From: Cardiocondyla obscurior
Taxonomy: Eukaryota > Arthropoda > Insecta > Hymenoptera > Formicidae
Direction of reading: 5' to 3'
Assembly (NCBI RefSeq): GCF_019399895.1
Contig: NC_091885.1
Location: forward strand, 2,020,501-2,084,500
Length of the DNA stretch: 64,000 nucleotides
Position 1 is the first letter of the stretch. Each line of letters starts with the position of its first letter. Below are positions 49,157 through 60,500 of the stretch, piece by piece. The translations under genes were made by a program, and so were the position numbers. Under the pieces are notes generated by a model that was given only the letters and a program-made list of their open reading frames with translations, made no database searches and was not told where the DNA came from.

Positions 49157-52100
49157 GTAAGTGTAAACAATAAGTCTCGCGGCGAAGGGTTGAGCCAGAC
49201 TAATCTCGTTATAGTTATGAATCGCCGCGCTCAGAATAATGCTGCTACTTACGCGAGCCATCCGAGTTAATTTTATTCGCACGGTGAAGCTCGAGACATT
49301 ATTCGTTTGTCGAAAATAAAAAAAGAATGTCCTTTTGACGCCACGATTAACATACTTGATCATTACTCGCGTAAAAAGTATACGAAATCTACAATTAAAT
49401 TTAAATGAATTAAATGATTAAAAGCACACCTGATTGCAATGATACGATTGCAATTTTAATTTTCGTATAGAAAAGCGTAATATTATCACTGTTTTAAACT
49501 TCGCTTTTAAAATTAAAACCAACAGATTGTAATGATTAAATGTATGTAACGTGGTATAATAATGACATATCTAAAGATAATGTTTTTTAATTAAATGTAA
49601 TAATAACAGATGTGAGCGTTTACCTCGGAAATACGTAGAAAGCGAACAATTATTTAACCGACCGAACGACTTTTTCGTTGTCAAGATTATCGCAAACAAG
49701 ACGTGGCTATGCGATCCTGTCACTTTGTATACGCCTTCTCGCACTCTTTACGATAATAATCGCTATAAGTTTCAGCGCATACATATGTAACGCGGTATTA
49801 CAAGGCAGGTGTACGTGGCGCATGATGGCGTCTGATTAGGTACATTGTTTCATACCGAATTCTGATGGAATTAATTTATAATTAATTTTATAAATCGTGT
49901 ACGTCCTGAAAACTAAAAATTCCAAATGTCAAAGAAATTTTTTTATTCTTTAGACTTTTTATATTTTATATATTTTTAAAAAATTGAATTTATTACTTTT
50001 GGTCAAATCAGCGTCAAGTGTTTTCAATGGTATTGCAATTTCCATCACGTCTATAAATACACGCGCAACTGACGTATTTGCATAAACACACCGTGCTCGT
50101 TTCTATGCTCTGAAACTGTCTTTCATTGCTTCGTTAGTACAAGAAAAGACAGCCGTAGTTATGGGTTTATGGTCGCGATAAGAATTGATAATTTACTCAT
50201 TTGAGATAACGCAGGTAGGGGGATGCTATCTTTGCGCCGTTCAAGGTGCAAACTAATTTCTTCGTGAATCATCGTGAGTGATGCAAATGACGCCGCCATG
50301 CGTTGTAGGAATTAGAAAAGCGGCCGCGTTATTGTTGCCGTTATTATTTCGCTGACAATATTGGCAATCATCGTATGTCGTGCCACAGCGCGAGGTAAAT
50401 TTGCACGTGGCATTAATTGTATGGAGACGTAACGAACGACGCGATGTGCGCGAGATACATGACTCTTGCGTAGCTTCGTTAACGTTAAGAGGGGGCAAAA
50501 AAAAAAACTGTTTTACGACGCACGACTATTGCGCCAATAATTTATCGCGACTCAAGCATTCATAGGGCGATGCTTCGCTGATACCGTGTGGCAAAGTCCG
50601 TGTCGTGTGTGCCAGAGAAATATGCGTATGTACGTAAAGGGTACTATTTTCGTGCTTTCTAACACGGCTCGTTTTTTTCGTTCCGCGAGGACTCGCCGCA
50701 CTACTCATAAGTAATACCCAGATGAAATAAAATTGTGGCACTTTTGCGCTATGTGCCGGGCAAGGGTACTCGCCACAGATCATCCCCTTAGGGTTCTTCG
50801 TTAAGCGAGGAAATTTTAAGGTTGCCGCATAAAACTGCGACTAAAGCCGACGACAAAAATCCTCGAGTTATGGGGGCCGGGCGCGCACCGTTTTACCGTG
50901 TAAGCATGCAAGTCGTTTCGTCTTCCATGGAAAAGCGAGCGGAGAGAGACCGAGGGCTCTTTCTTTCCCCTATTCGCACTCTTCTCGTTCGCTCTCTTTC
51001 TTTCTCGCGCTCTTCGACTATCCAAGTTTCATCCTCCCCCCATAGTCATACCTGCGCCCTTACTCGCCGCTCTCGAGTCGCTCCCTTTCTTCCCCACATG
51101 CAATTCCCATGCATATCTGCGCGCTTCTTTACGAGGAACATCTTTTTTCTCCTGTCGTCGTCATCGTCTTTCTGGAGATTCAGCGAGAATATGCGGTTGG
51201 TTAGGGGCATACCCATTTTCGGCGCACCACCCTTAATCGAAAACTAGACATTTCCGTAGAAAGTAAAAGGTTATTAACAAAAATCTTGAGAATCGTTAGA
51301 TTTTTTATTTTTCTTCCGTTTATTTATATTAAGACTATGCTGTCGAAGAAATGCTACAATTGCGTTGCATTTTTAACTATTAACGTTATTTACTGACGGC
51401 CGTGCGTGAACGTGTGTGCCACGCGGGAACATTAATCTATCGCGTCGGCGATAATTAAATTTATTCCGTTTCAATTATAATATCACTGACGGACGATGAT
51501 GCGGACAGCCTGTGCGCGGCTGCGTTTAATTGCAGATGCCGCCGAGTCATGAATTACGAATTCTCGATTTTCCGCGTTCGCTCGACGATGGCGGGTCTTT
51601 CTTTTTCCGGTGGATCGCTCCATCACCACGATCTCGATATTTATGCAACGTCGCACCGACGTAACGATGATCGAGCCTCACTCAGCGTTACGCACCAATG
51701 AACCCGAGAATGCAACTTCATCTGGATTGCCCAACGGGCATTCCAGGCCGGTCATTTCGAACCGGTTTCAGTTTACAATATAAGTTACGGCGAGAGAAAC
51801 AGACGGCCGATAAGCTGATAAACAAATCTTCCGCTACCGCTCGAGCGATTATTCTTCGCGCGGCGCGCGGCGCGCTTCGCGATCGTTACGTCGGCGAATG
51901 GCTTTTTAATCGCGGCAATTTGTCGCCAGTCGCGCGTCGTTTAATTAATAAAAACGTTGATTCGCTGAAAATTACTCGTTTCGAAAATATTACGGAGCAT
52001 GCGAGCCCACCTCTAAACGAGCTCTATTGAAATTAACGATCTTATCAAGGTGTCGCTTATTAAAACGTTAAACCGCGCCGCGGCATGTTCCCGCCGGGAA

Positions 52101-52808
52101 TTGATTAAAAACGATGTAAACGGTCGTGCCGCATACTTGCTATCTGGTAGCGTTCGTTAGAAAATACCTGGAAACGCATTTTCGCTGAGAGCTAATGCCG
52201 GTCGATCCATCTTGCCCCGCGGCGGTAATAAACCGTGAATAATGAATGATGATTAATTTTATTTTTATATCCGAAAAATAACTGCTGATGCGAGTTATAT
52301 AAACCACCCTGATTGTTTGAAATAAACGAAGGAAAAATGCATTTATTAAAACAGAGAGCTTCGAGCAACGTTAAAGAGAGAAGTTCGTGGAATGTGCTTC
52401 AAATTTAATTACGCTCGATGCGGAAGACTAATTCGTGCACCTCGATTCGTACGTAGAGGGTTCCGCGGAAGGGAAATTTATAAAATATCGCAGTTTCGAA
52501 TCACCGACGAGAGGGCTGATCTCGCTCGGCTTATAAACGCTAGATTCTGCGCGACGGGGATCGTCCTGCGTGTCGAGCGCAGCGAAAACGATGCGAGTTT
52601 ACGCCGGCTCGTATACCGGTTGCTACTAGGAGCGGGGTAACAAGAAACTTACCTTAACCCCGTCACCTTGCCACACTTATTTCAAGCCGCGTGGCATTTT
52701 CACGGCGCCCGTGCGCGACGGGCGATTTCGCGAGCGAGGAGAGCGCGGCGAACCGCGGGCCTCGGAGATAGAAGCCGCCCGCTGTCACTGTCAACGCCTA
52801 ATGAACGA
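49157..52808. other. Mixed DNA, no recognised gene
   Basis: 50.8-51.25 kb is pyrimidine-rich with a 141-codon plus frame of low complexity. 51.86-51.88 kb has an alternating GC run. Nothing with splice structure or family motif was seen. Confidence 0.45.
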
Positions 52809-53055
52809 TATATATAAGCCGGGGAAACCTTGCTAAGAATCCAAGATGGCTACCCGGCGTCCCGAAGGATCGCGAGGGAATCCTGTGATTACATTCCAGG
52901 CTCACCCGCTCCGTCGTCGCCGTCGCCGCCACCCGCGCCGGCACGTTTCGGAAGTCCCGTTACCGTCGCTCGCCCGCGCCGCTCCGCCCGCCCGGTGGTA
53001 CCTTATTTCAGGAGCCTTCCGGCGTGTCCTGGATAGTTTTAGAACATCTTCCTGA
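52809..53055 (+). CDS. Candidate small Arg-rich ORF behind a TATA box, unknown
   Basis: TATATATAAG (52809-52818) is followed 27 bp later by CCAAGATGGCTAC, a strong start context that resembles the TISU element used by mRNAs with very short leaders. The ATG at 52846 opens 69 codons ending at 53055 (MATRRPEGSRG..., then an RRRRRRHPRRH block and a proline/alanine stretch). A start site about 30 bp after TATA would leave a leader of only about 7-10 nt. No family was recognised; the composition is what GC-rich DNA gives by chance, so the ORF may be meaningless even if the promoter is real. Confidence 0.25.
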
Positions 53056-53785
53056 CGTACAAAAGTCTTGTCGTTTGAGCGGAAATTGTAACGCCGTCGT
53101 CGCGGCAACGGCACCCCGCGATTATGCGCGCTGCGCGTCTCTCGTTAATGTCGCGCTTCCCGCACGACTAAAACCGACTCGTCAATCCTCTTCCGCTTAA
53201 TTCCGCCGGTTAAAGTCGCGCATCGGGACTGTTATTTCACGCTGGCGAATTATCAGAGCGCGATGATAATTTTAGGGCGCGGATAATCTGTGACGCAAGT
53301 GTTTCGAGCGCGATAAAATCCGACGTTTCTGGCAGGATTCAGACGTCAAATTTTCAAAAAGCTCCTGTGACAACGACAATCGCGGCGCAAACCCGGGTCG
53401 CGATAATACGCGCGGCGATAAACTACCGAGATCATCCACTGGTCATAACAGTATTACGCGATCGTTCGTTGTACATTTTACTTTTGCGTATCTCTGTATG
53501 CAGGATCGCTTGCCTGCAACTCACGACGACGCTTCATAATGGTTTTTAATAAAACGACTCACCGCAGTTGGGCGAGCGGAAATACCCAGATACAGAACGT
53601 CATTTATTTCAGTTTTCCATGATATTAAATGATTTTTTTTTTTACATTAAATTTGTTTAAAATCGATTACAGTTAATATAGATCTATCTTAAAAAATAAA
53701 TGTGTGACGCGTAAATTAGTTGTTAATAAAGTAAAGAACCGTCTGGACATACTAATTTAATATTACATTTAAATCGAATAGATAG
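53056..53785. other. Spacer between the small ORF and the G-rich promoter
   Basis: CpG-rich then AT-rich; no supported feature. Confidence 0.5.
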
Positions 53786-54068
53786 GCGCGGGGGCGGGGG
53801 GAGGAGGCGGGGGACGGGGTGAGAGCGGGCGGGGGGCGGCGGGGGACGGGGTGAGAGCGAGCGCGAGCCTACGTGCCGAACGCTAGGTATATTCCCCCAC
53901 TACTCCCACTCTCGCTTTGTCCTTCTCTAGCGGTCGCGCTAGCACACACGTACTACGCACTGTACAGCAAGCACGTGTCGCCGTACCGAAAGTAATTCGC
54001 ACTACCGTTTAACGAAAACCCTTCCCGTACGACAACTACAATTAAACTTAATATTTCTTTATGTTACA
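53786..54068 (+). promoter_or_regulatory. G-rich CpG promoter candidate with G-quadruplex potential
   Basis: 53786-53859 is a G-tract field (many runs of 4-6 G) containing an exact 21-bp repeat starting with GCGGGGGACGGGG at 53807 and 53839, a 32-bp period. Pyrimidine-rich and CpG-rich sequence with CACGTG-like motifs follows, then a donor-like CGAAA|GTAATT near 53985-53993. This immediately precedes the copy C cassette and looks like its promoter and leader. Confidence 0.5.
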
Positions 54069-54391
54069 GATCGACGCAGTTGCGTTCGCTGTCGTCAACG
54101 AGTGTCGTCACCGCCGATATTAAGATATATACGAACCGCGGTCGGTTCGTCGGTCGTCCCGCGAGTCCCGCTGAGTATTCGGGCGTAGTTTTACGACATA
54201 CGACTTTCTTTTAATCGCGATCGCCGAGTATGGAACGCGCGGGAGTGATCACTGAGTAATTTTCGCGGTCATAAAATCACGGTCGGGGTGTTCGCGAGTG
54301 ACCTGTGCGCGGAAGGATGACTCGACACGTCCCATCTGAGAGGAGGAGCAGGCCTCGGATAGGCATCCTGCATCGGCGGAGCAACTTTTAG
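54069..54391 (+). ncRNA. Type 1 cassette exon, inverted copy C, with a 24-codon ORF
   Basis: A CpG-rich block following an acceptor-like TTTATGTTACAG (54058-54068), although the start could instead be a transcription start around 54075. It ends at the donor TAG|GTGAGC (54392). An ATG at 54317 opens a 24-codon frame (MTRHVPSERRSRPRIGILHR then RSNF) whose TAG stop ends exactly at the donor. An upstream in-frame stop excludes extension. The peptide matches the type 1 blocks at 30.9 and 31.7 kb in the ERR-R-R-I-H-RS pattern. It may be an upstream ORF in the leader of a gene lying beyond the window, or a noncoding exon. Confidence 0.45.
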
Positions 54392-54510
54392 GTGAGCATC
54401 AATTTACTAAATAAAATCTTTAATAAAAAACCTTTACCTCTTTTTTTTATTAAATTATTTAATTGATATATCGTCATGTCTACATTAATATTTTACATTT
54501 TATGTTACAG

Positions 54511-54554
54511 TCACCGGCAGAGATCTTCAACTCCGCTGATGTTCATGCAGAGTG
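54511..54554 (+). ncRNA. Type 2 cassette exon, inverted copy C
   Basis: A 44-nt block with excellent splice flanks: TTTTATGTTACAG before it and GAGTG|GTAAGT after. It carries AACTCCGC like the minus-strand type 2 exons and lies 119 bp after the type 1 exon. It contains ATGTTCATGCAGAGTG, which could start a coding frame continued by exons further right; none was recognised before 64 kb. Confidence 0.45.
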
Positions 54555-57500
54555 GTAAGTCGCAACATTTTTTTATTTTTATTTGTAATTAGGGTTTCTT
54601 AAATAGCGCGCACATGGTTTCTTCTAGTAACTTAATAAATTATCGCTATTATTCTTTCATCAATATTTATCTGATTTTTTTACCTCTGATTAAATTGCAC
54701 TTTACTCGCTACCTGAAAAATATCTCGAATATCCTAGTGCCGGGTATAACGCGCATATTTCGAGACTTCATATATGTATTCGTAATCGATTACTGATTTC
54801 GGGTCATCGCCGATGGCGCAGCGGCCGCTTTTATGGCGTGGAAAAACGAAACGCTCGTGAGTAATCACGCTCAATAGCCGGCGTTGTCTTTTTTAATTAA
54901 ACCTCGTTATGATCAATTTGCTGCACAATGCCAGGTACGAGCCATCGAATAACTGTTTTCGCGATAGCGAATCGTCGCGACGTCACGATTGGCTGGTCGG
55001 CGCAAGAGTGAGAGAAACACGCTGGTTTTTAATCGAGAATATATTGTTCCGACGGCAAAAAATTATACTTGCGTCAACGCGATTGCCCTTTACGCCGGCG
55101 ACCATGTTTCCCAAAAGCATATGTTTGACAGGTGCAGGATTTCTTACCGAATCTCGTTCCGTTTTAACTCGCGACCGTACTACCGTTACTTAAGGACTTG
55201 TCCTGCGCTTCTATTACGCAATCCTTTCACCTGTTTCGCAATATACCTAAGCCGGAATAACAAAAGTATCAAACGGTGAAATAAAATTAAAGAAAAAAAA
55301 ATCGTGCTGGCGCACCTTAAGATTTACGCAATACTAATTATGCGCGCGCGGCGGGAGAGCACACAAAGGGAAATAATAGCGCTGTCGATCACGCTAATGA
55401 CCGGAGCAAAGGCGAAGATGGGTGGATGGACGGCGATGATGTGTGCGCCCACATGTGTGTGTATAATACGGACGGGCGGCCGCGGCTGGCGCGATAAGAG
55501 CGATGAAAATAACGTCGCTGTAAAGTTTCCTGCTGCCGTTCATTTTCTTGATACCGCGGGAATAATCTAAGGAACGTGGTAACTAAGTGGCAGCTCAGTT
55601 GTAACGTATTAATATTAATCCCGACAGGCGAATATGCACACCCGTGTTTTATCGATAAGGCCGCGGTAAGGGGAGAGGTATTCTAAGAGACTTGAAAAAT
55701 GAAAAGAAAACGAAAACGCAATTTCAGAGCGAGCGATAACGCGTAATCGCGGCGAAGGTACAAGAGTACGGATCGATAAGTCTCACGCCAGTCTTCGCAT
55801 AATGATTACGTCATGTAATAACGTGGCAAATGATTCCATTGTTCCCGAGATTGAGTCCTCAAAACTTTCAAGTATCACCATTTCGATCGTTGTTACAATC
55901 AAGATGATAAATTCTATTTTATCAGAGTGCTTTAAAAGTAATTTGACACACGTGACACGGTGATTATTGCGATACAATTCATACAAATTAAAATATGATT
56001 TAAATAAATTTTTCCGCTGTTCTTTTTTTTTTTTTTTTTTTCAAGACGAAATTTTTGCCGTAAGATTTTTCCGTGGATATCTTCGCGATGTAACTCGGCA
56101 TCGCTGACCCTACTATCGTTTTTGCTCCTTTCGGATTAAATTCGACTTTACGAGCAAGCTCGCGAAAGGCAAAGTGGTGGCCAGGAAGTTCATCATCATC
56201 AAGTCGCAGAGAGTGCTGCGTGACTCGGCTCGAACGTAGAGCGAATTTATATCTTTTACGGCTACTGCTCGTTAGCCACGGGATTCAATGACCTTTTACT
56301 TTACTCTCTAAAAATATTTACGATTTTTATCAATATACGCAATTAATACTATTAATACATTTGATAAATGAAGAAAGTACATCATAGACTTTTTAATTTT
56401 GTCTTTGTCTTTCTTTGTTTTTGTAAATTAAAGCGGGTGGGAAAAATTGATAAATAACGTGACACGGCTATGATAATTACGTTTAAAAAAACGTATAAAA
56501 ATGTATACGCTTCGCGTTTGCGTTCATTTACATTTTCGTAATTTTATTACGTATGTAGAAAAAGTAAAGATGATTACAACCTGCTGAAGCGAAACGTCTT
56601 GGTCGCGTCGAGTGTTACGCCGTTATTGTAACGAACGTTCAATGAAAAAGAAAGATGCGATCTTGCACATCCTTTTTCTTTTCTTTTCGATGAACGAGCT
56701 GCCAGTATCGCTCTATGACGTTCAGTACGCCCCTTTTCTGCTGTCGACCCCGATGGCTTTGCTAGTAGCCGCGGTTCACGGTAATTATTCCCCCTTGCAC
56801 TTTAAATACAGTAATCCCTGAGTTTCTTCGCCGCGTTGTTTATGGTAATTCCAGTTGCCGCTATAAATATTCCTACAAATACAAAAATTGCAACCCTCGC
56901 CTGGGTGCCACGATGGCCGCCGCTCACGCTACAGGAAATCACCCGCGGATGTTGAAAGAAAGCGATATTAGAGAATAAACGCGGTTACGACATTCGGGCA
57001 AATTACAAGCGCGGAAATGTTCGCCTGGAATATTCAGAACCCCGCCAGAAATTGGACGTGATTAACAAGAGTTTCGCATCTAATACCGAAACGTTTTATC
57101 GCTCGAACAGACATCGATAAGAATATTACGTAACGTAATTATGCTCAAACAGTTTTAATGCGAGAAAAAAAAATAATACTTTTTTTAAGTAAAATCGTAT
57201 CGCTAAAATATTACGGTATTTATTTTAATTAATTAAAGAATGTACTTAAACTTCTTATCATACGTACACCCAACATTGAATATCGTACTGTTCGAATCAA
57301 CACGTTGAATTGTGACTTACGGATCGATCGATTTTTTTTTGCGAGGCAGCAAGATAAATAACGAATTCCTTCATCGCTACCCGCGGCCGTCATTATCCAC
57401 TTTCCCATTTAGCTGCGGCGAATTCCAACTCACGATTCCATTTCGCTGGGAGACATCAGTAAATACATTCGTGCCCGCGCGATATTCGCGATAGACAGCC

Positions 57501-60500
57501 CCTAACGAACAGCCGAGGACGAGAAGACAAACGAGTTATCTGGCCGATTATTGTCTCCACCCACGCGGCCGCGGGGCTCGATCCTTTCGTCCTTTCTCGT
57601 TCTCTCCCGGGTGCTATCGACCGCTGATGTTAATATTAGATGAGTGAGGCACCTGCCGCCCTCGTTCTCTAGCCATTGTCACATACCTTTGAAAGTTTAA
57701 TCGACTTCTTCGCCCGACCGCCTCGCATTGACCTTTTTGTCTTGGAAGCAGCTGCTGCTGCGCCCCATAGAGTTACCGGCGGAAAAAAGAAAAGTACGAC
57801 AGTGCCGTTGATTATTTTATACGAGCAGAAATTAGGGAGGCACCATACCGCTTGATACAACTTGTCACTAGTTTGAACGTTTCTTGTTAGTTCAGGCGAG
57901 TTTTATATCGTGTTTATAGACAGCCACATTAACTTCAAGTATTTCTAACCGTAATTTGAACTCGTTTTTTTTCTTTTTGCCTTAAAAAAATTAAAAAGAA
58001 AAGAGAGAAAAAAGAAACCGTAAATGATCGGTTAAGTTGTAATAAAATCAATTAATTAATGTTGCGAGCGGAATTAAATCTCTCTCGAAAGTACGTTGCA
58101 ATTATGATGTCTGACGCTCTATGCGATTGCAACGAGCGTAACTTTATATCTCGGAAAAGTTGCAGTCGTCAAGATGTATACTAAGTATCTCATTTCTCGG
58201 CGAAAATAATTAAGGTGTAATATAAATAACTGAATTAACAGACGCGGCAGGTCGCGCGTTTCTCATCGGGTGCGCACGGCCTTTCTTTTCTATGTACCGA
58301 GAAATTTTAGTCTACATCGTAGATGCATCTTCCGACGAAGGTAACCGGGTGCACGTCTACTCCATTCTTTTGCTTAATTACGCCGCGTTCACGTGCATGC
58401 CTCCGAGTAGTATTTCACGCTTTCGTGCAAAATTGTATATCCTCTTATTGTTGGAGCCGCGCGTTTATAAGTTTAATATCGTTATTACCAACTATTTATT
58501 TTTGGTGAATGCATATTATTGCGAAGTGCGGCGGCGCCTCGCATCTTGCAGAATTCGCGTACATTATCGAGGGAGAAACTCGCTCGCACGTACGTCGCGT
58601 TTTTCCGTTTAATCGCCCGGCACACACCGCCGCGATCTCGGGAGGGGTGGTTGAACGCATCTCGAGATATGGCGTGGCGGTGCTCCGGTTCTCCCGGTCC
58701 CTCTCGAGCTGGCGAGAATGTAATTATGAAGCGGAGATCCACAGGACGAGATAGGGCCCCGCGAGCGTGATGGATGTTTTCAGCGTCTGCTCCGCGTCTA
58801 CTCCGCATTACTGACGTACGAGCTCGCGAGTATAGACACGTCGTCGTCCCTCTTCCTTCGCCGGGTCGCCCTCGCCGAGCGCTGCCGATACGTGCGCCGA
58901 TGGGACAGCCATTCTATGTAAATCGCGCTGTAAAGGATCCGACACGCCGTGGAAGGCGGCGCGCTCTTCAACAACTCCGGCCGTCGCGACTCCTCCGACC
59001 CGTTCTTTGCAACAAGACCACGTCCGTCGATGACGTTAAAATGGCCATTCGCACGACTGTCCTGACAACCGCGGGCTAAAGATTCTAGACGGGTTTACTG
59101 CTAATATAATTTATGAATTTTGCACACTCCGTCCTGTCCGAAATAGATTTTAATTTGGTATGCGCGTTGGACATAATTACTCGAATTATAATTGTACATC
59201 CGGATCAAATTACCTCGCTGCTGTAAAGCAATACCTGTGAATGTTTAATCGCGTTCACGTGACGCGGCTAACTTTAGGCGACTACCTCTATCTTCGAGGT
59301 GCTTAAAAATTACTACTTTAAAGATTGGAAAGTTCGCGGCTTCAGATTTATAAACGAAACTTTATTTTTGGTACTTCCGTTAAGTACCATAAATTTAGAC
59401 GATACCGAAAAAATCACACGTTCTTTATCTCGAAATCAAAGTCCCATGATTCACCGACGCGATACCCTCGCCTCGTTTCCCGATTTCGTTCCCCGACTTT
59501 TTATTGACACGGAAAGCGAGCCCTGAAGTACTTTAACCGGTAGGTTTGCCGCGAAGGAACAGTTAACGCAAAGGGATCATGCCTTTCATGCACACAGGCA
59601 TATAAGTTTGTGCATCGCGCGAGTTCCCGCATGGTCCCGCCCAGGTCTGCTGGCCAATAGTCATTAGCTGGGCCCATTAAACCCTTGGACGTACACGCAC
59701 GCACGCATTCGCGCGCGTGCATATGTACACGTGGTCACGAGAGCGCGTGCATTCAAAGCGATGTTTCGTGGCAAGGGGACAAAGACGAGCTGACACGGTG
59801 CACTTTGATGTGAAAGCGAGATGGGGAATAGAGCGGACGGAAAGAGAAATGTATGGGCTCGTCTCCGACGCGCGGTGCTGGCATGGCGCGGCCGTTCTGC
59901 CTACTTCGGCCCCGTGGTTTGCGAACGTTCGCCAGACGCTCGGCTCGGCCACCAGCCTCATGGCCTGCGGCGGGTCTGGTAGCGTCTCCCGGTGAGAGAC
60001 GGTAAAACGAAACGGTGGGGAACCTGCACGGGAGGTAGAGGCGGACCCGAGAGGCGGCTTTAACGCCCGCCTTCCATCGACTTTATAGCGGCTGATAGTG
60101 GACGGCGTAATCAAACGGCACTTGCCGTGATGCCGTGCGTTATCGTGACGCACGAGCGCGCGGGTATCATAAAGTTGAGATTCGAGCCGCGAAATCGGCG
60201 CCGCGCGCAATTCTGACAGCCAAGGAAAGGAGTCGCGTTTATCTAATCTTTTCCCGAGGCAGATCTGGGTCTCAATGGGAGACAGAAATACGCCGCGCTC
60301 TCGTTCAATTTCAAACAAGTACTTTTCCGCATACGCCTAGCGTTTTCCAAAATCCCGTTGCACGCACGAAGGAAATTCATGATTCAAAATGTGATGCACG
60401 TACAAGACGAAAAATGTATAGCGTAATTTATAATTGAAGGGTGATATTATGAAAAACTAGAATGCAGATTTTAAAAATCGTACGTTTACTCATGTTGCAA

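Noticed and set aside
51856..51880. Alternating GCGCGGCGCGCGGCGCGC run as a special element
   Set aside because: It is a short local GC repeat in CpG-rich DNA; no other copy or context supports a function.
59677..60318. Longest open frame in the window (213 codons, minus strand)
   Set aside because: It begins at TTG, lies in CpG-rich DNA where stops are rare, overlaps frames on the other strand, has no recognisable motif and shows no splice context.
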